From Paraburkholderia sp. D15 (lineage in GTDB: Bacteria > Pseudomonadota > Gammaproteobacteria > Burkholderiales > Burkholderiaceae), in the NCBI RefSeq assembly GCF_029910215.1, contig NZ_CP110396.1, positions 2,356,001 to 2,420,000 on the forward strand: 64,000 nucleotides of DNA. Direction: 5' to 3'. This document shows, piece by piece, positions 26,873 to 35,600 of this stretch (positions are counted from its first letter, which is position 1; each line of letters begins with the position of its first letter). The notes below the pieces were generated by a model. It was not told the DNA's origin. It saw only the letters and a program-made list of their open reading frames with translations, and ran no database searches. The translations under genes and the position numbers were made by a program.

Positions 26873-27547
26873 ATGGCATTGTCCGCGTCTTTGTCTTGGT
26901 TGTTGTCTTTGTCGTCCGCTGGATCCGGCTCGCCGTTTTTCGTGCGAACGCCGGATCGGCGGCGCTGGTTACGCCTCTGTATCGGCATGGGCGTGATCGC
27001 GACACTCGGCGCATGCGGCACGCCGGACCCGAACGAACGGGTCACCGGCTCGGGCGGTTCGCTCGTCAAATACAGTTCGGCGCAGGTGAGCGTCGATCTG
27101 ACGGACAGCGAACGGACCGCGCTGGCGGGCATGCGCGATCACGCCGTAATGGGGGTGTCGCGCGACCAGGTGCTGACGGCGGTTGCCGCCGCATTGAAGG
27201 AGAGCGGCTATGCACCAGTGAATGTCGATACGGATACCGCGCTGGTCGAAGCCAGCCGCAGCGAAGTGCTGGTGGAGAAGTGGCGTCAGGTGATGCGTGG
27301 CGTGCTGAAAGCGCGCCTTGGCATGATGCCCGCCAAACCCGACCATCAGTACACGAGCGCGCTGGTGAGCGTGCGGTCCGCGCCGAACGGCAAGGGCGTG
27401 ATCGTGCGGGCGCGTTTCGACAACACCGTATGGGACAGCAACGGCGACGCCCGCACCAAGACCGTCATCGCTCGCGCGGACTACGATGCATTCTTCGAGA
27501 AAATCGACGCCGCATTGCGTGGCGGCACGGCGTCGATTCAGCGGTGA
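26873..27547 (+). CDS. Probable lipoprotein of unknown function
   Basis: 224 aa from ATG 26873. A lipobox ATLGAC occurs at about residues 43-48, preceded by RRRWLRLCIGMGV. The region before it is too long for a usual signal peptide, and a GTG at 26942 (VRTPDRRRW) would give a standard lipoprotein signal; neither start has a good ribosome site. The mature part (DQVLTAVAAALKESGY, VEASRSEVLVEKWRQVMRG, RADYDAFFEKIDAAL) is soluble and envelope-localised by prediction. No family recognised. It converges on phnE. Confidence 0.7.
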   Translation: MALSASLSWLLSLSSAGSGSPFFVRTPDRRRWLRLCIGMGVIATLGACGTPDPNERVTGSGGSLVKYSSAQVSVDLTDSERTALAGMRDHAVMGVSRDQVLTAVAAALKESGYAPVNVDTDTALVEASRSEVLVEKWRQVMRGVLKARLGMMPAKPDHQYTSALVSVRSAPNGKGVIVRARFDNTVWDSNGDARTKTVIARADYDAFFEKIDAALRGGTASIQR

Positions 27548-27630
27548 CTTGTCGCCAGCATCCTACGCAAACCCGCGGTCACACGCGACGCTTCGCCGCA
27601 TACGCCATCATCAAAGCGCCGTCATTCACC

Positions 27631-28473
27631 TCAGATCACACGCTCGCGCAACCAGGCCGACGCAAGATCGATCGCGGAGACGACCACGATCACCATGATC
27701 ATCACCGCCGCGGTCTGCGCGTAATCGAACGAGCGGATCGCCTCGTACAGCACCACGCCGATCCCGCCCGCGCCGACCATGCCGACCACCATCGCCGAGC
27801 GCACGTTCGATTCGAAGCGGTACAGCGCGTACGAGATCCACAGCGGCAATACCTGCGGCAGCACCGCGTAGACGATTTCGTCGAGCGGCGTCGCGCCGGT
27901 GGCGCGCACGCCTTCGGCGGGGCGCGGATCGATCGCCTCGACGGCTTCGGCGAACAGCTTGGCCAGCACGCCGGTGGTGTGCACCCACAGCGCCAGCACG
28001 CCGGCGAACGGGCCCAGGCCGACCGCCACGATGAACAGCATCGCGAAGACCATTTCGTTGATCGCGCGGCACGCGTCCATCAGACGGCGAACCGGTTGCA
28101 CGATCCAGACTGGCGCGATGTTGTGCGCGGACATCAGGCCGCACGGGATCGCGCAGACGAGCGAGAGCGCCGTGCCCCACACCGCCACCGACAGCGTCAC
28201 GATCATCTCGTGCAGATACGTGCGCCACTCGGTGAAGTCCGGCGGGAAGAAGTCCTTGGCGAACTGGCCCATGTTGCCGGAGTCGCTCAACAGATCGAGC
28301 GGACGCATATCCGCGCTGTGCCATGCACCGCCCAGCACCGCGATCAGCGCGACCCAGCCGAGCAGCGACAGCCAGCTGCGCTTGCGCGGCACGCCGGCCG
28401 CGGCTTGCAACGCCTGCGTGTCGAGCGCGCTGCCCGCGCGGGCCGGCGACGCGGTCGGATTGGCGGTGTTCAT
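27631..28473 (-). CDS. phnE: Phosphonate ABC transporter permease
   Basis: 280 aa, with a cytoplasmic N-terminus then six hydrophobic helices. It carries [16 protein letters not shown] and the EAA-loop-like [22 protein letters not shown], typical of PhnE. It forms the inner-membrane channel for the PhnD-bound ligand. ATG 28473 overlaps the phnD stop (ATGA), showing translational coupling. No C-P lyase genes are within the window, so the substrate could be phosphonate, phosphate ester or phosphite. Confidence 0.92.
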   Translation of the reverse strand: MNTANPTASPARAGSALDTQALQAAAGVPRKRSWLSLLGWVALIAVLGGAWHSADMRPLDLLSDSGNMGQFAKDFFPPDFTEWRTYLHEMIVTLSVAVWGTALSLVCAIPCGLMSAHNIAPVWIVQPVRRLMDACRAINEMVFAMLFIVAVGLGPFAGVLALWVHTTGVLAKLFAEAVEAIDPRPAEGVRATGATPLDEIVYAVLPQVLPLWISYALYRFESNVRSAMVVGMVGAGGIGVVLYEAIRSFDYAQTAAVMIMVIVVVSAIDLASAWLRERVI

Positions 28474-29447
28474 GGCTTCGGCTGTTCGGTGGCGAGCGCG
28501 TTCAGCTTGGCGTCGAGGGCGGCGAGCTGGGTTTTGCGATCGTCGTCGGACAGATGGGTATCGCCCTCGATCTTCTGCTTCTGCTGGAACAGCGCGACCT
28601 GGCGGATCGGCAGCAACTGCGCATCCGACGACGCCGCGAACCCGCCGTAGCCGAAGATGCCGGCCATCACCTGCTTTTCATGCGGATCGGTCTTCGCGTA
28701 GTTCAGGAAGAAGTTGCGCAGCTTGTCCTTGGTGGCTTGCGGCAGATCCTTGCGCCATACCAGCGGGTCCGACGGAATCAGCGGCGAGGTCCACAGCACG
28801 CGCACCTGCGCGAACTTGTCCGGATGCTGCTTCTTCAGCGTGTCGAGCATTTCGGTGTTGTTCGTCGCGATGTCGATCTTGTTGTTCACGACGGCCAGCA
28901 GATTCGCTTCGTGGCTGGACGGCAGCACGGTCTTGAACGACGTATTGACCGGCGTGTTGTGCTTCGCGAACAGGTAGTAGCCGGGGATCAGCGTGCCCGA
29001 AGTCGAGTTCGGATCGCCGTAGCCGAGCGACACGTCCTTCGTATTCTTGAACACGTCGTCGAGCGTTTTGAAACGGCTGTTCACGTTGGTGATCAGCACG
29101 GAGTAGTAGCCGGCGGCGCCGTTCGCGTATTCGATCTTCGCGAACACTTCGCCCTGCGAGCGGTCGACCGCCTCGATCGCCGACGCGTTGCCGAAATAGC
29201 CGACCTGCACCTTGTTGAAGCGCATGCCTTCGATGATGCCGGCGTAGTCGGTCGCGAAGAACGCCTTGACGTTCAGGCCGGTTTGCTTGTTCATGTCGGC
29301 GATCAGCGGTTCCCAGCGTTGCTTGAGGACCGACGACGAATCCGTCGAGATGATGCCGAGGTTGATGTCCTCGGCGTGGGCCGCGGCGGCGCCGGCGAAG
29401 GCGACCGCGCCGAGAGTCAGCGTGATCAGGGAGCGCAGGAATTTCAT
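28470..29447 (-). CDS. phnD: Phosphonate-binding periplasmic protein
   Basis: 325 aa, Sec signal peptide cleaved near AHAED (about residue 26). PhnD-family segments follow: [19 protein letters not shown], the ligand-loop region [29 protein letters not shown] and [12 protein letters not shown]. It delivers the ligand to the PhnCE core. It lies 39 bp downstream of phnC and overlaps phnE. Confidence 0.93.
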   Translation of the reverse strand: MKFLRSLITLTLGAVAFAGAAAAHAEDINLGIISTDSSSVLKQRWEPLIADMNKQTGLNVKAFFATDYAGIIEGMRFNKVQVGYFGNASAIEAVDRSQGEVFAKIEYANGAAGYYSVLITNVNSRFKTLDDVFKNTKDVSLGYGDPNSTSGTLIPGYYLFAKHNTPVNTSFKTVLPSSHEANLLAVVNNKIDIATNNTEMLDTLKKQHPDKFAQVRVLWTSPLIPSDPLVWRKDLPQATKDKLRNFFLNYAKTDPHEKQVMAGIFGYGGFAASSDAQLLPIRQVALFQQKQKIEGDTHLSDDDRKTQLAALDAKLNALATEQPKP

Positions 29448-29486
29448 CGGTTGAGATCCGGTTGAGATGACGAGGGACTGACGCGC

Positions 29487-30380
29487 TCAGTTCGAGTGCG
29501 CGGGTTTGAGAGCGAACGCGTAACGCGTGGAAGCGGGTGTCGTGTCTGATGCGGGCGACGCAGCGGCGGTGCCAGGTGTTTCGCCGAGGCTTGCGGCGTC
29601 GCCGGCCGGGTCGAGCAGTTCGTGGGCGTCGTCGCCGTAGAGTTTTTTCAGCAGCGCGGGGGAGAGCGCGGCGGACGGGCCGTCGTAGACCACTTTGCCC
29701 GCGCGCAGCGCGACGGTGCGCGGGCAGTATTCCATCGCGATATCGACCTGATGCAGCGACACGACCACGGTGAGTTGATGTTCGGTGTTCAGGGTGCGCA
29801 GCATGTCCATGACGCGGCGGGACGATTCCGGGTCGAGCGACGCGATGGGTTCGTCGGCGAGGACGATCTGTGCACGCTGCACGAGGGCGCGAGCGAGTGC
29901 CGCGCGTTGTTGCTGGCCGCCGGACAGATTGGCGGCGCGTTCGTGGGCGTGTTCGCCGATGCCGACTTCGGTGAGCGCGGCCAGCGAGCGGGCGCGTTCC
30001 GCGCGCGGGAAGCGGCCGGTGAGGCGACGCCACCAGGAGAGGCGGGCGAGGGCGCCGACGAGCACGTTGGTTTCGACGGAGAGGCGGTTCACCAGATTGA
30101 ACTGCTGGAAGACGAAGCCGATATCGCGGCGGATGCTGCGGACCTCGCGGACGATGCGGCCGTTCTGCTGGATCGGGCGGCCGAGAATGGAAATCTGCGA
30201 GGGTTGCGGGTCGGCGGGCGTGAAGCCCGCGATGTGACGGAGCAAGGTGGATTTGCCGGAGCCCGACGCGCCGATCAGGGCGACCATCTCGCCGGATTCG
30301 ACGCGCAGGTCGATGTCCGTCAGGGCCTTGCGGCCGTTGGTGAAGGTCTTGCTCAGGCGTTCGATTCGGATTGCTTCCAT
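29487..30380 (-). CDS. phnC: Phosphonate ABC transporter ATPase
   Basis: 297 aa. Walker [10 protein letters not shown] at residues 38-46, Q-loop [14 protein letters not shown], signature LSGGQQQR, Walker [14 protein letters not shown], then a His switch in VVSLHQVD. A ~45-residue C-terminal Ala/Thr/Pro-rich tail (after HELLDPAGD) is longer than usual for PhnC. First gene of phnCDE. A Pho-box-like element lies 60 bp upstream. Confidence 0.93.
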   Translation of the reverse strand: MEAIRIERLSKTFTNGRKALTDIDLRVESGEMVALIGASGSGKSTLLRHIAGFTPADPQPSQISILGRPIQQNGRIVREVRSIRRDIGFVFQQFNLVNRLSVETNVLVGALARLSWWRRLTGRFPRAERARSLAALTEVGIGEHAHERAANLSGGQQQRAALARALVQRAQIVLADEPIASLDPESSRRVMDMLRTLNTEHQLTVVVSLHQVDIAMEYCPRTVALRAGKVVYDGPSAALSPALLKKLYGDDAHELLDPAGDAASLGETPGTAAASPASDTTPASTRYAFALKPAHSN

Positions 30381-30423
30381 TTTGGTTCCCCTTTGCGGGG
30401 GGCTCTGGATCTTGATGGTTGGG

Positions 30424-30468
30424 ATTCTAGGAAGGGTCTGTGACGGTTGAGTGAAGATGTGGTGACGT
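30424..30468 (-). promoter_or_regulatory. Pho box and -10 element of phnCDE
   Basis: On the minus strand, GTCAC (30462-30466), TTCAC (30451-30455) and GTCAC (30440-30444) recur at exact 11-bp intervals, the spacing of PhoB direct repeats (TGTCA-type). Ten bases downstream is TAGAAT (30424-30429), a 5/6 match to the -10 consensus, the geometry expected when PhoB replaces the -35 contact. It predicts induction under phosphate limitation. Confidence 0.7.
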
Positions 30469-30565
30469 CTAGACGACTAGATATGTTTGTGAAGGTTTTG
30501 TGGCTGGGTTGCTTTTGGGTTTCTTTGTTTTTCTCTGGTTTTTTTGGCCTTTCCTTGCTTTCTTC

Positions 30566-30607
30566 GTGGTCTATTAGCCCCGCACAGGGGCAACCCTAAT
30601 GGACCAC
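30566..30607. repeat. Inverted repeat core of an AT-rich palindromic element
   Basis: GTGGTCTATTAG (30566-30577) pairs with CTAATGGACCAC (30596-30607), 11 of 12 positions. It encloses CCCC (30578-30581) / GGGG (30587-30590) around GCACA, with a right-side CAACC bulge. The flanking pyrimidine and purine tracts can extend the pairing imperfectly. I believe similar elements are dispersed in Paraburkholderia genomes, but this cannot be checked here. Confidence 0.65.
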
Positions 30608-30731
30608 TAACAAATAAAAGAAGAAAAAGAAAAGAAGAAAATGACACCCCCATGAAAACCAAAAAAACAGCAACACAAAAAAATCCCAGGCTATATTCCC
30701 AACCAACCCCAAATCAAGAACAACCCTCACC

Positions 30732-31766
30732 TTGCAACCCTTAAGCTTTCTTCCTGACAGCTTTGCGGAATACGAAGATCTAAAAACGATCCTCGACCAG
30801 GGCAGTGCAAGCTTTGAAATCCACACGGTCTGCGAAACAACCGTCCGCGGCCGTCGCTTCGCCGTCCGTACGGCCAGCATCGGTTCGACGGATCCCCTCG
30901 CGCCCGCCATCGGCTTCTTCGGTGGTATCCACGGGCTGGAACGCATCGGCTCGCAACTCGTCCTCGACTACATGCGCGCACTCCTCGCACGCCTCGAATG
31001 GGACGAATTGCTGGTCCGCCAACTCCAGTCCATTCGTCTGATCTTCATGCCGATCGTCAACCCCGGCGGCATGTGGGCCGCCACCCGCGCGAATCCGAAC
31101 GGCGTCGACCTCATGCGTAACGCCCCCCAGAACGCCGACGAACGCGTGCCCCTGCTCGCCGGCGGACAACGTGTCGGCGCCTGGCTACCCTGGTATCGCG
31201 GCCGCGAAGGCGAACCGATGGAAATGGAAGCGGCCGCCCTGCTCAAGGTCGTCGAGGCGGAACTCGCCGCGCGTCCCCTCAGCATCGCGCTCGATTGCCA
31301 TTCGGGCTACGGCTGGAACGACAGCATCTGGTTTCCCTACGCACGTACCCGCAAGCTCATGCCGCATCTGCCGGAAATGTACGTGCTCAAAACCATGTTC
31401 GAACGCGCGCATCCGCATCACGGCTACGCATTCGAACCGCAAAGCCATCAATATCTGTTGCACGGCGATCTGTGGGACTTCGCGTACGACCGCGCGCCCG
31501 AAGCACACGTGTTCCTGCCGATGACGCTCGAACTCGGCTCGTGGCTCTGGATCAAGAAAAACCCCCGGCAACTCTTCTCCCGTCAAGGCATGTTCAATCC
31601 GGTCAAGGCGCATCGCACCGCACGCGTGCTGCGGCGTCACGCCAATCTGTTCGACTTCCTCGCGCGCGCCGCGTTTTCCGCGCAACGCTGGCTGCCGCAA
31701 GGCAACCGCCGCGAGCAATTGCTGCAATCGGCAATCGACCACTGGTATAAAACGGACGGCGCATGA
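30732..31766 (+). CDS. M14-type zinc carboxypeptidase/amidase-like protein
   Basis: 344 aa from TTG 30732, the only plausible start: the in-frame upstream sequence has no ATG/GTG back to a stop at 30642, and the conserved fold begins within 50 residues. The metal motif HxxE is seen in FFGGIHGLERIGS, the third ligand His probably in ALDCHSGYG, and a PIVNPGGMWAATRANPNGVDLMRN segment is typical of M14-like (succinylglutamate desuccinylase/zinc peptidase) domains. No signal peptide. The substrate is unknown. No ribosome site is visible. It is followed, with an ATGA overlap, by a hydrolase gene. Confidence 0.78.
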   Translation: MQPLSFLPDSFAEYEDLKTILDQGSASFEIHTVCETTVRGRRFAVRTASIGSTDPLAPAIGFFGGIHGLERIGSQLVLDYMRALLARLEWDELLVRQLQSIRLIFMPIVNPGGMWAATRANPNGVDLMRNAPQNADERVPLLAGGQRVGAWLPWYRGREGEPMEMEAAALLKVVEAELAARPLSIALDCHSGYGWNDSIWFPYARTRKLMPHLPEMYVLKTMFERAHPHHGYAFEPQSHQYLLHGDLWDFAYDRAPEAHVFLPMTLELGSWLWIKKNPRQLFSRQGMFNPVKAHRTARVLRRHANLFDFLARAAFSAQRWLPQGNRREQLLQSAIDHWYKTDGA

Positions 31767-32539
31767 GCACGTGGATTCTGCTGCGAGGCCTCACGCGCGA
31801 AACGCGGCATTGGGGCGCTTTGACCGATGCGCTGCGCGATGTGGCCGGAATCGAGCATCTATTGCCGATCGATCTGCCCGGCAACGGCGAATTCTCGACC
31901 GTGCGCGCGCCGGCGAACGTCGCGGAAATGGTCGACTTCGTGCGTCTCGCGGCCCTGCAGTCCGGCGTGCCGGGTCCGTATTGCGTGCTGGCGATGTCGT
32001 TGGGCGGCATGGCCGCGACCCATTGGGCGCAGCGCCATCCCGCCGAGATCGAGCGGCTGGTGCTGATCAATACGAGCATGCGGCCTTTCAGCCGCGTGAC
32101 GGAACGTCTGCGGCCCTCCGCCTGGCCGACGCTGCTGGACGTCGCCGCGCACTGGCGCGACGCGCGGCGCGCGGAAGCGGGCATTCATCGCGTGACCTGC
32201 AATCGCAAGGAAACGCTGGACGCCGATCTCGACGCGTGGAGCGAGATCCGCCGTAGTCGGCCCGTCGGCCGCGCGAATGCGTTGCGGCAGTTGTGGGCAG
32301 CGGCGCGCTTCACCGCGGATGCTGCGAAGCCGCAATGTCCGCTGCTGATCCTGTCCTCGCGTGGCGACGAGCTGGTCGATCCGTCCTGCTCCAGCAGGCT
32401 CGCGGCGGCATGGCACGCGCCGCGCCGCGAACATCCGTGGGCTGGACACGATCTGCCGCACGACGATCCGGCGTGGACCGCCGAACAGATCCGCGCCTGG
32501 CTCGCACACTACGACGCGGAACTCGACGCCGCGTTCTGA
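31763..32539 (+). CDS. Alpha/beta hydrolase
   Basis: A 258-aa cytoplasmic hydrolase. LLRGLTRETRHWG supplies the oxyanion region, Ser nucleophile is in AMSLGGMAA (about residue 79), Asp is in SSRGDELVDPS and His in WAGHDLPHDDP. Start ATG 31763 overlaps the previous stop (ATGA), so the two are co-translated and may act on the same molecule. Family substrates are too varied to name one. Confidence 0.85.
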   Translation: MSTWILLRGLTRETRHWGALTDALRDVAGIEHLLPIDLPGNGEFSTVRAPANVAEMVDFVRLAALQSGVPGPYCVLAMSLGGMAATHWAQRHPAEIERLVLINTSMRPFSRVTERLRPSAWPTLLDVAAHWRDARRAEAGIHRVTCNRKETLDADLDAWSEIRRSRPVGRANALRQLWAAARFTADAAKPQCPLLILSSRGDELVDPSCSSRLAAAWHAPRREHPWAGHDLPHDDPAWTAEQIRAWLAHYDAELDAAF

Positions 32540-32673
32540 ATGGCGCCGTCAGCGGGTATTACCTGAGTCCATGCCCGCTTCTCGTGCAAGGCGGCGGGTG
32601 CATAATTCCCCTTCAGTCGATGCCTGCGAATCAATCGATACCCGCCGTAGCCACCCGCCCGGAGGAGTTGATC

Positions 32674-35600
32674 ATGCAAGCCAGAAACGAAGAAGCGGTC
32701 ACGCACCTGCTGAACGATGTCCTCGAATTTGCACGCGGGCGTTTGCCCGAACCGGCCTTCCACGTCGTCGAACCCTTTCTGCGGCACTACTACGACTTCG
32801 TCGATGCCGACGATCTGCAAAGCCGCTCCATCGCCGACCTCTACGGCGCCGCGCTCGCGCACTGGCAAACCGCGCAGCGCTTCGTGCCGGGAACCGAGCG
32901 GCTGCGCGTCTACAACCCGATCCTCGAACAGCACGGCTGGCATTCCGATCACACGGTGATCGAGATCGTCAACGACGACATGCCGTTCCTCGTCGATTCG
33001 GTATCGATGGCGGTCAACGGCCAGGGGCTCGCGCTGCATTCGGTCGTGCATCCGGTATTTCGCATCTGGCGCAGCCCCGACGGCGCGATCGCGCGCGTGG
33101 GCCAGGGCGCGGAAGAAACGACCGACACGCGTTCGCAACTCACGTCGTTCATTCACTTCGAAGTCGATCGTTGCGGCGACGCCGCGAAACTCGACGCGTT
33201 GCGCGACGAGATCGCCCGCGTGTTGCGCGACGTGCGCGCGGCGGTGGAAGACTGGCCGAAGATCGTCGAACTCGCGCGCGGCACCATCAAGGGCATGAAG
33301 GCCGGCGAAGCCGGACCGGAAGGACTGGAGGCGCGCGCGTTCCTCGAATGGATGGTGGCCGATCATTTCACCTTTCTCGGCCAGCGCGATTACGAACTGG
33401 TGCAGCACGATATCGGCTACGGCCTGCGGCCGGTGGCGGGCTCGGGTCTCGGCATTCTGCGCGACACCTTGCGGCCCGCCGGCGCGCCCGACGTCACGCC
33501 ATTGCCGCCGGCCGCCGCCGAAATCATCAGCGGCACGTCGCCGATCTTTCTGACCAAGGCCAATTCGCGCGCCACCGTGCATCGGCCGGGCTATCTCGAC
33601 TACGTCGGCATCAAGCTGACCGGCGCGGACGGCAAGGTGACCGGCGAGCGGCGTTTCATCGGTCTCTACACGTCCACCGCGTATTTCGTATCCGCCGCCG
33701 AGATTCCGATCGTGCGGCGCAAGTGCGCGAACATCGTGCGGCGTGCCGGTTTTCTGCCGAAAGGCCATCTCGCCAAATCGCTGGTGACGGTGCTCGAAAC
33801 CTATCCGCGCGACGAACTCTTTCAGGCCGACGAGAACCAGCTCTACGACATCGCGCTCGGCGTGCTGCGTTTGCAGGAACATCAGCGCACGCGGCTGTTC
33901 GTGCGGCGCGACCGCTTCGATCGTTTCGTGTCGTGCCTCGTGTTCGTGCCGCGCGACAAATACAACACCGATCTGCGCCAACGGATCGCCACGCTGCTCG
34001 CCGAGGCGTTCAATGGCGAGAACGTCGAATTCACGCCGCTGCTGTCGGAGTCGACGCTGGCGCGCATTCACTTCGTCGTGCATGCCAAGCCGGGCGGCAT
34101 GCCGAATGTCGACACGCGCGAACTCGAAGCGCGCCTCGTCCATGTGGCGCGCCGCTGGCAGGACGATCTCGCCGATGCGTTGCTCGACGCGTTCGGCGAA
34201 GAGCAGGGCAACCGTCTGCTGCAACACTATGGCGATTCGTTCCCGGCCGGCTATCGCGACGATTACCCCGCACGCACGGCGGTGCGCGATATCGAATTGA
34301 TCGAACGCGTGCAGGGCAGCGAGCGGCTTGCGATGAACCTTTATCGCCCGATCGAATCCGGCCCGCGCGCGTTCCGCTTCAAGGTGTACCGCGCCGGTTT
34401 GCCGATCGCGCTGTCGCGCAGTCTGCCGATGCTCGAACATCTCGGCGTGCGTGTCGACGAGGAACGTCCCTATCTGATCGAGGCGATCGACTCGACGCCC
34501 GCGTGGATTCACGACTTCGGACTCGAACTCGCGGACGACGCCGAGTTCGATATCGAACGCGTGAAGGATCTGTTCGAGCAGGCGTTCGAGCAGGTGTGGA
34601 CCGGCGCGATCGAAAGCGACGACTTCAATCGGCTGGTGTTGCGCGCGCAGTTGAATGCGCGCGAGGTGACGATCCTGCGCGCGTACGCCAAGTATCTGCG
34701 CCAGGTGGGCTCGACCTTCAGCGACGCCTATATCGAACGCGCGGTCACCGGCAACCCCGGCATTGCGCGGATGCTGGTGGAATTGTTCGTCGCGCGTTTC
34801 GATCCGTCCCTGGGCGAGACACGCGAGGCGCGCGTGGACAGCTTGCTGGGTACGATCGACGGCGCGCTCGACCAGGTGCCGAACCTCGACGAAGACCGCA
34901 TCCTCCGGCAGTTTCTCGGCGTGATCAAGGCGACGCAGCGCACCAACTACTATCGCTTCGACGCAGACGGTCAGCCGAAACCGTATCTATCGTTCAAGTT
35001 CGATCCGTCGCAGGTGCCCGGCTTGCCCGAACCCAAACCGATGTTCGAAATCTGGGTGTACTCGCCGCGCGTCGAAGGCGTGCATTTGCGCGGCGGCCGC
35101 GTCGCGCGCGGCGGTTTGCGCTGGTCGGACCGGCGCGAGGATTTCCGCACGGAAGTGCTCGGCCTGATGAAAGCGCAGATGGTGAAGAACGTGGTGATCG
35201 TGCCGGTCGGCTCGAAGGGCGGCTTTGTCGTGAAGAACCCGCCGCCGCAAAGCGAGCGCGATGCGTGGATGCGCGAAGGCATCGCGTGCTATCAGACGTT
35301 CCTGCGCGGCCTGCTCGACGTGACCGACAACCTCGCGGGCACGACAGTCGTGCCGCCGCCCGACGTGGTGCGGCACGATCCCGACGATCCCTATCTGGTG
35401 GTCGCCGCCGACAAGGGCACGGCCACGTTCTCCGATTACGCGAACGCGATCTCGCAGAAATACGGTTTCTGGCTCGACGATGCATTCGCGTCGGGCGGCT
35501 CGGTCGGCTACGACCACAAGAAAATGGCGATCACCGCGCGCGGCGCTTGGGAGTCGGTCAAGCGGCACTTCCGCGAGATGGGCGTCGATACGCAGTCGAT

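Larger units (their letters stand above)
30381..30731. other. Divergent intergenic region holding the Pho box and an AT-rich quasi-palindrome
   Basis: 351 bp with no supported gene. The phnC-proximal part holds the Pho box. The part from about 30485 to 30700 is unusually AT-rich and strand-asymmetric: a T/C-rich tract up to 30565, a compact inverted repeat, then an A/G-rich tract to about 30680. Two short open frames cross it (minus 30662-30477, plus 30544-30744) but have repeat-derived, low-complexity sequence and are not called. Confidence 0.6.

Noticed and set aside
30477..30662. 61-codon minus-strand and 67-codon plus-strand frames across the palindromic element
   Set aside because: Both are read through a pyrimidine/purine tract and inverted repeat; no ribosome site, low complexity.
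32293..32673. N-terminal extension of glutamate dehydrogenase
   Set aside because: It overlaps the preceding hydrolase gene out of frame; the ATG at 32674 has a strong ribosome site and gives the usual family length.
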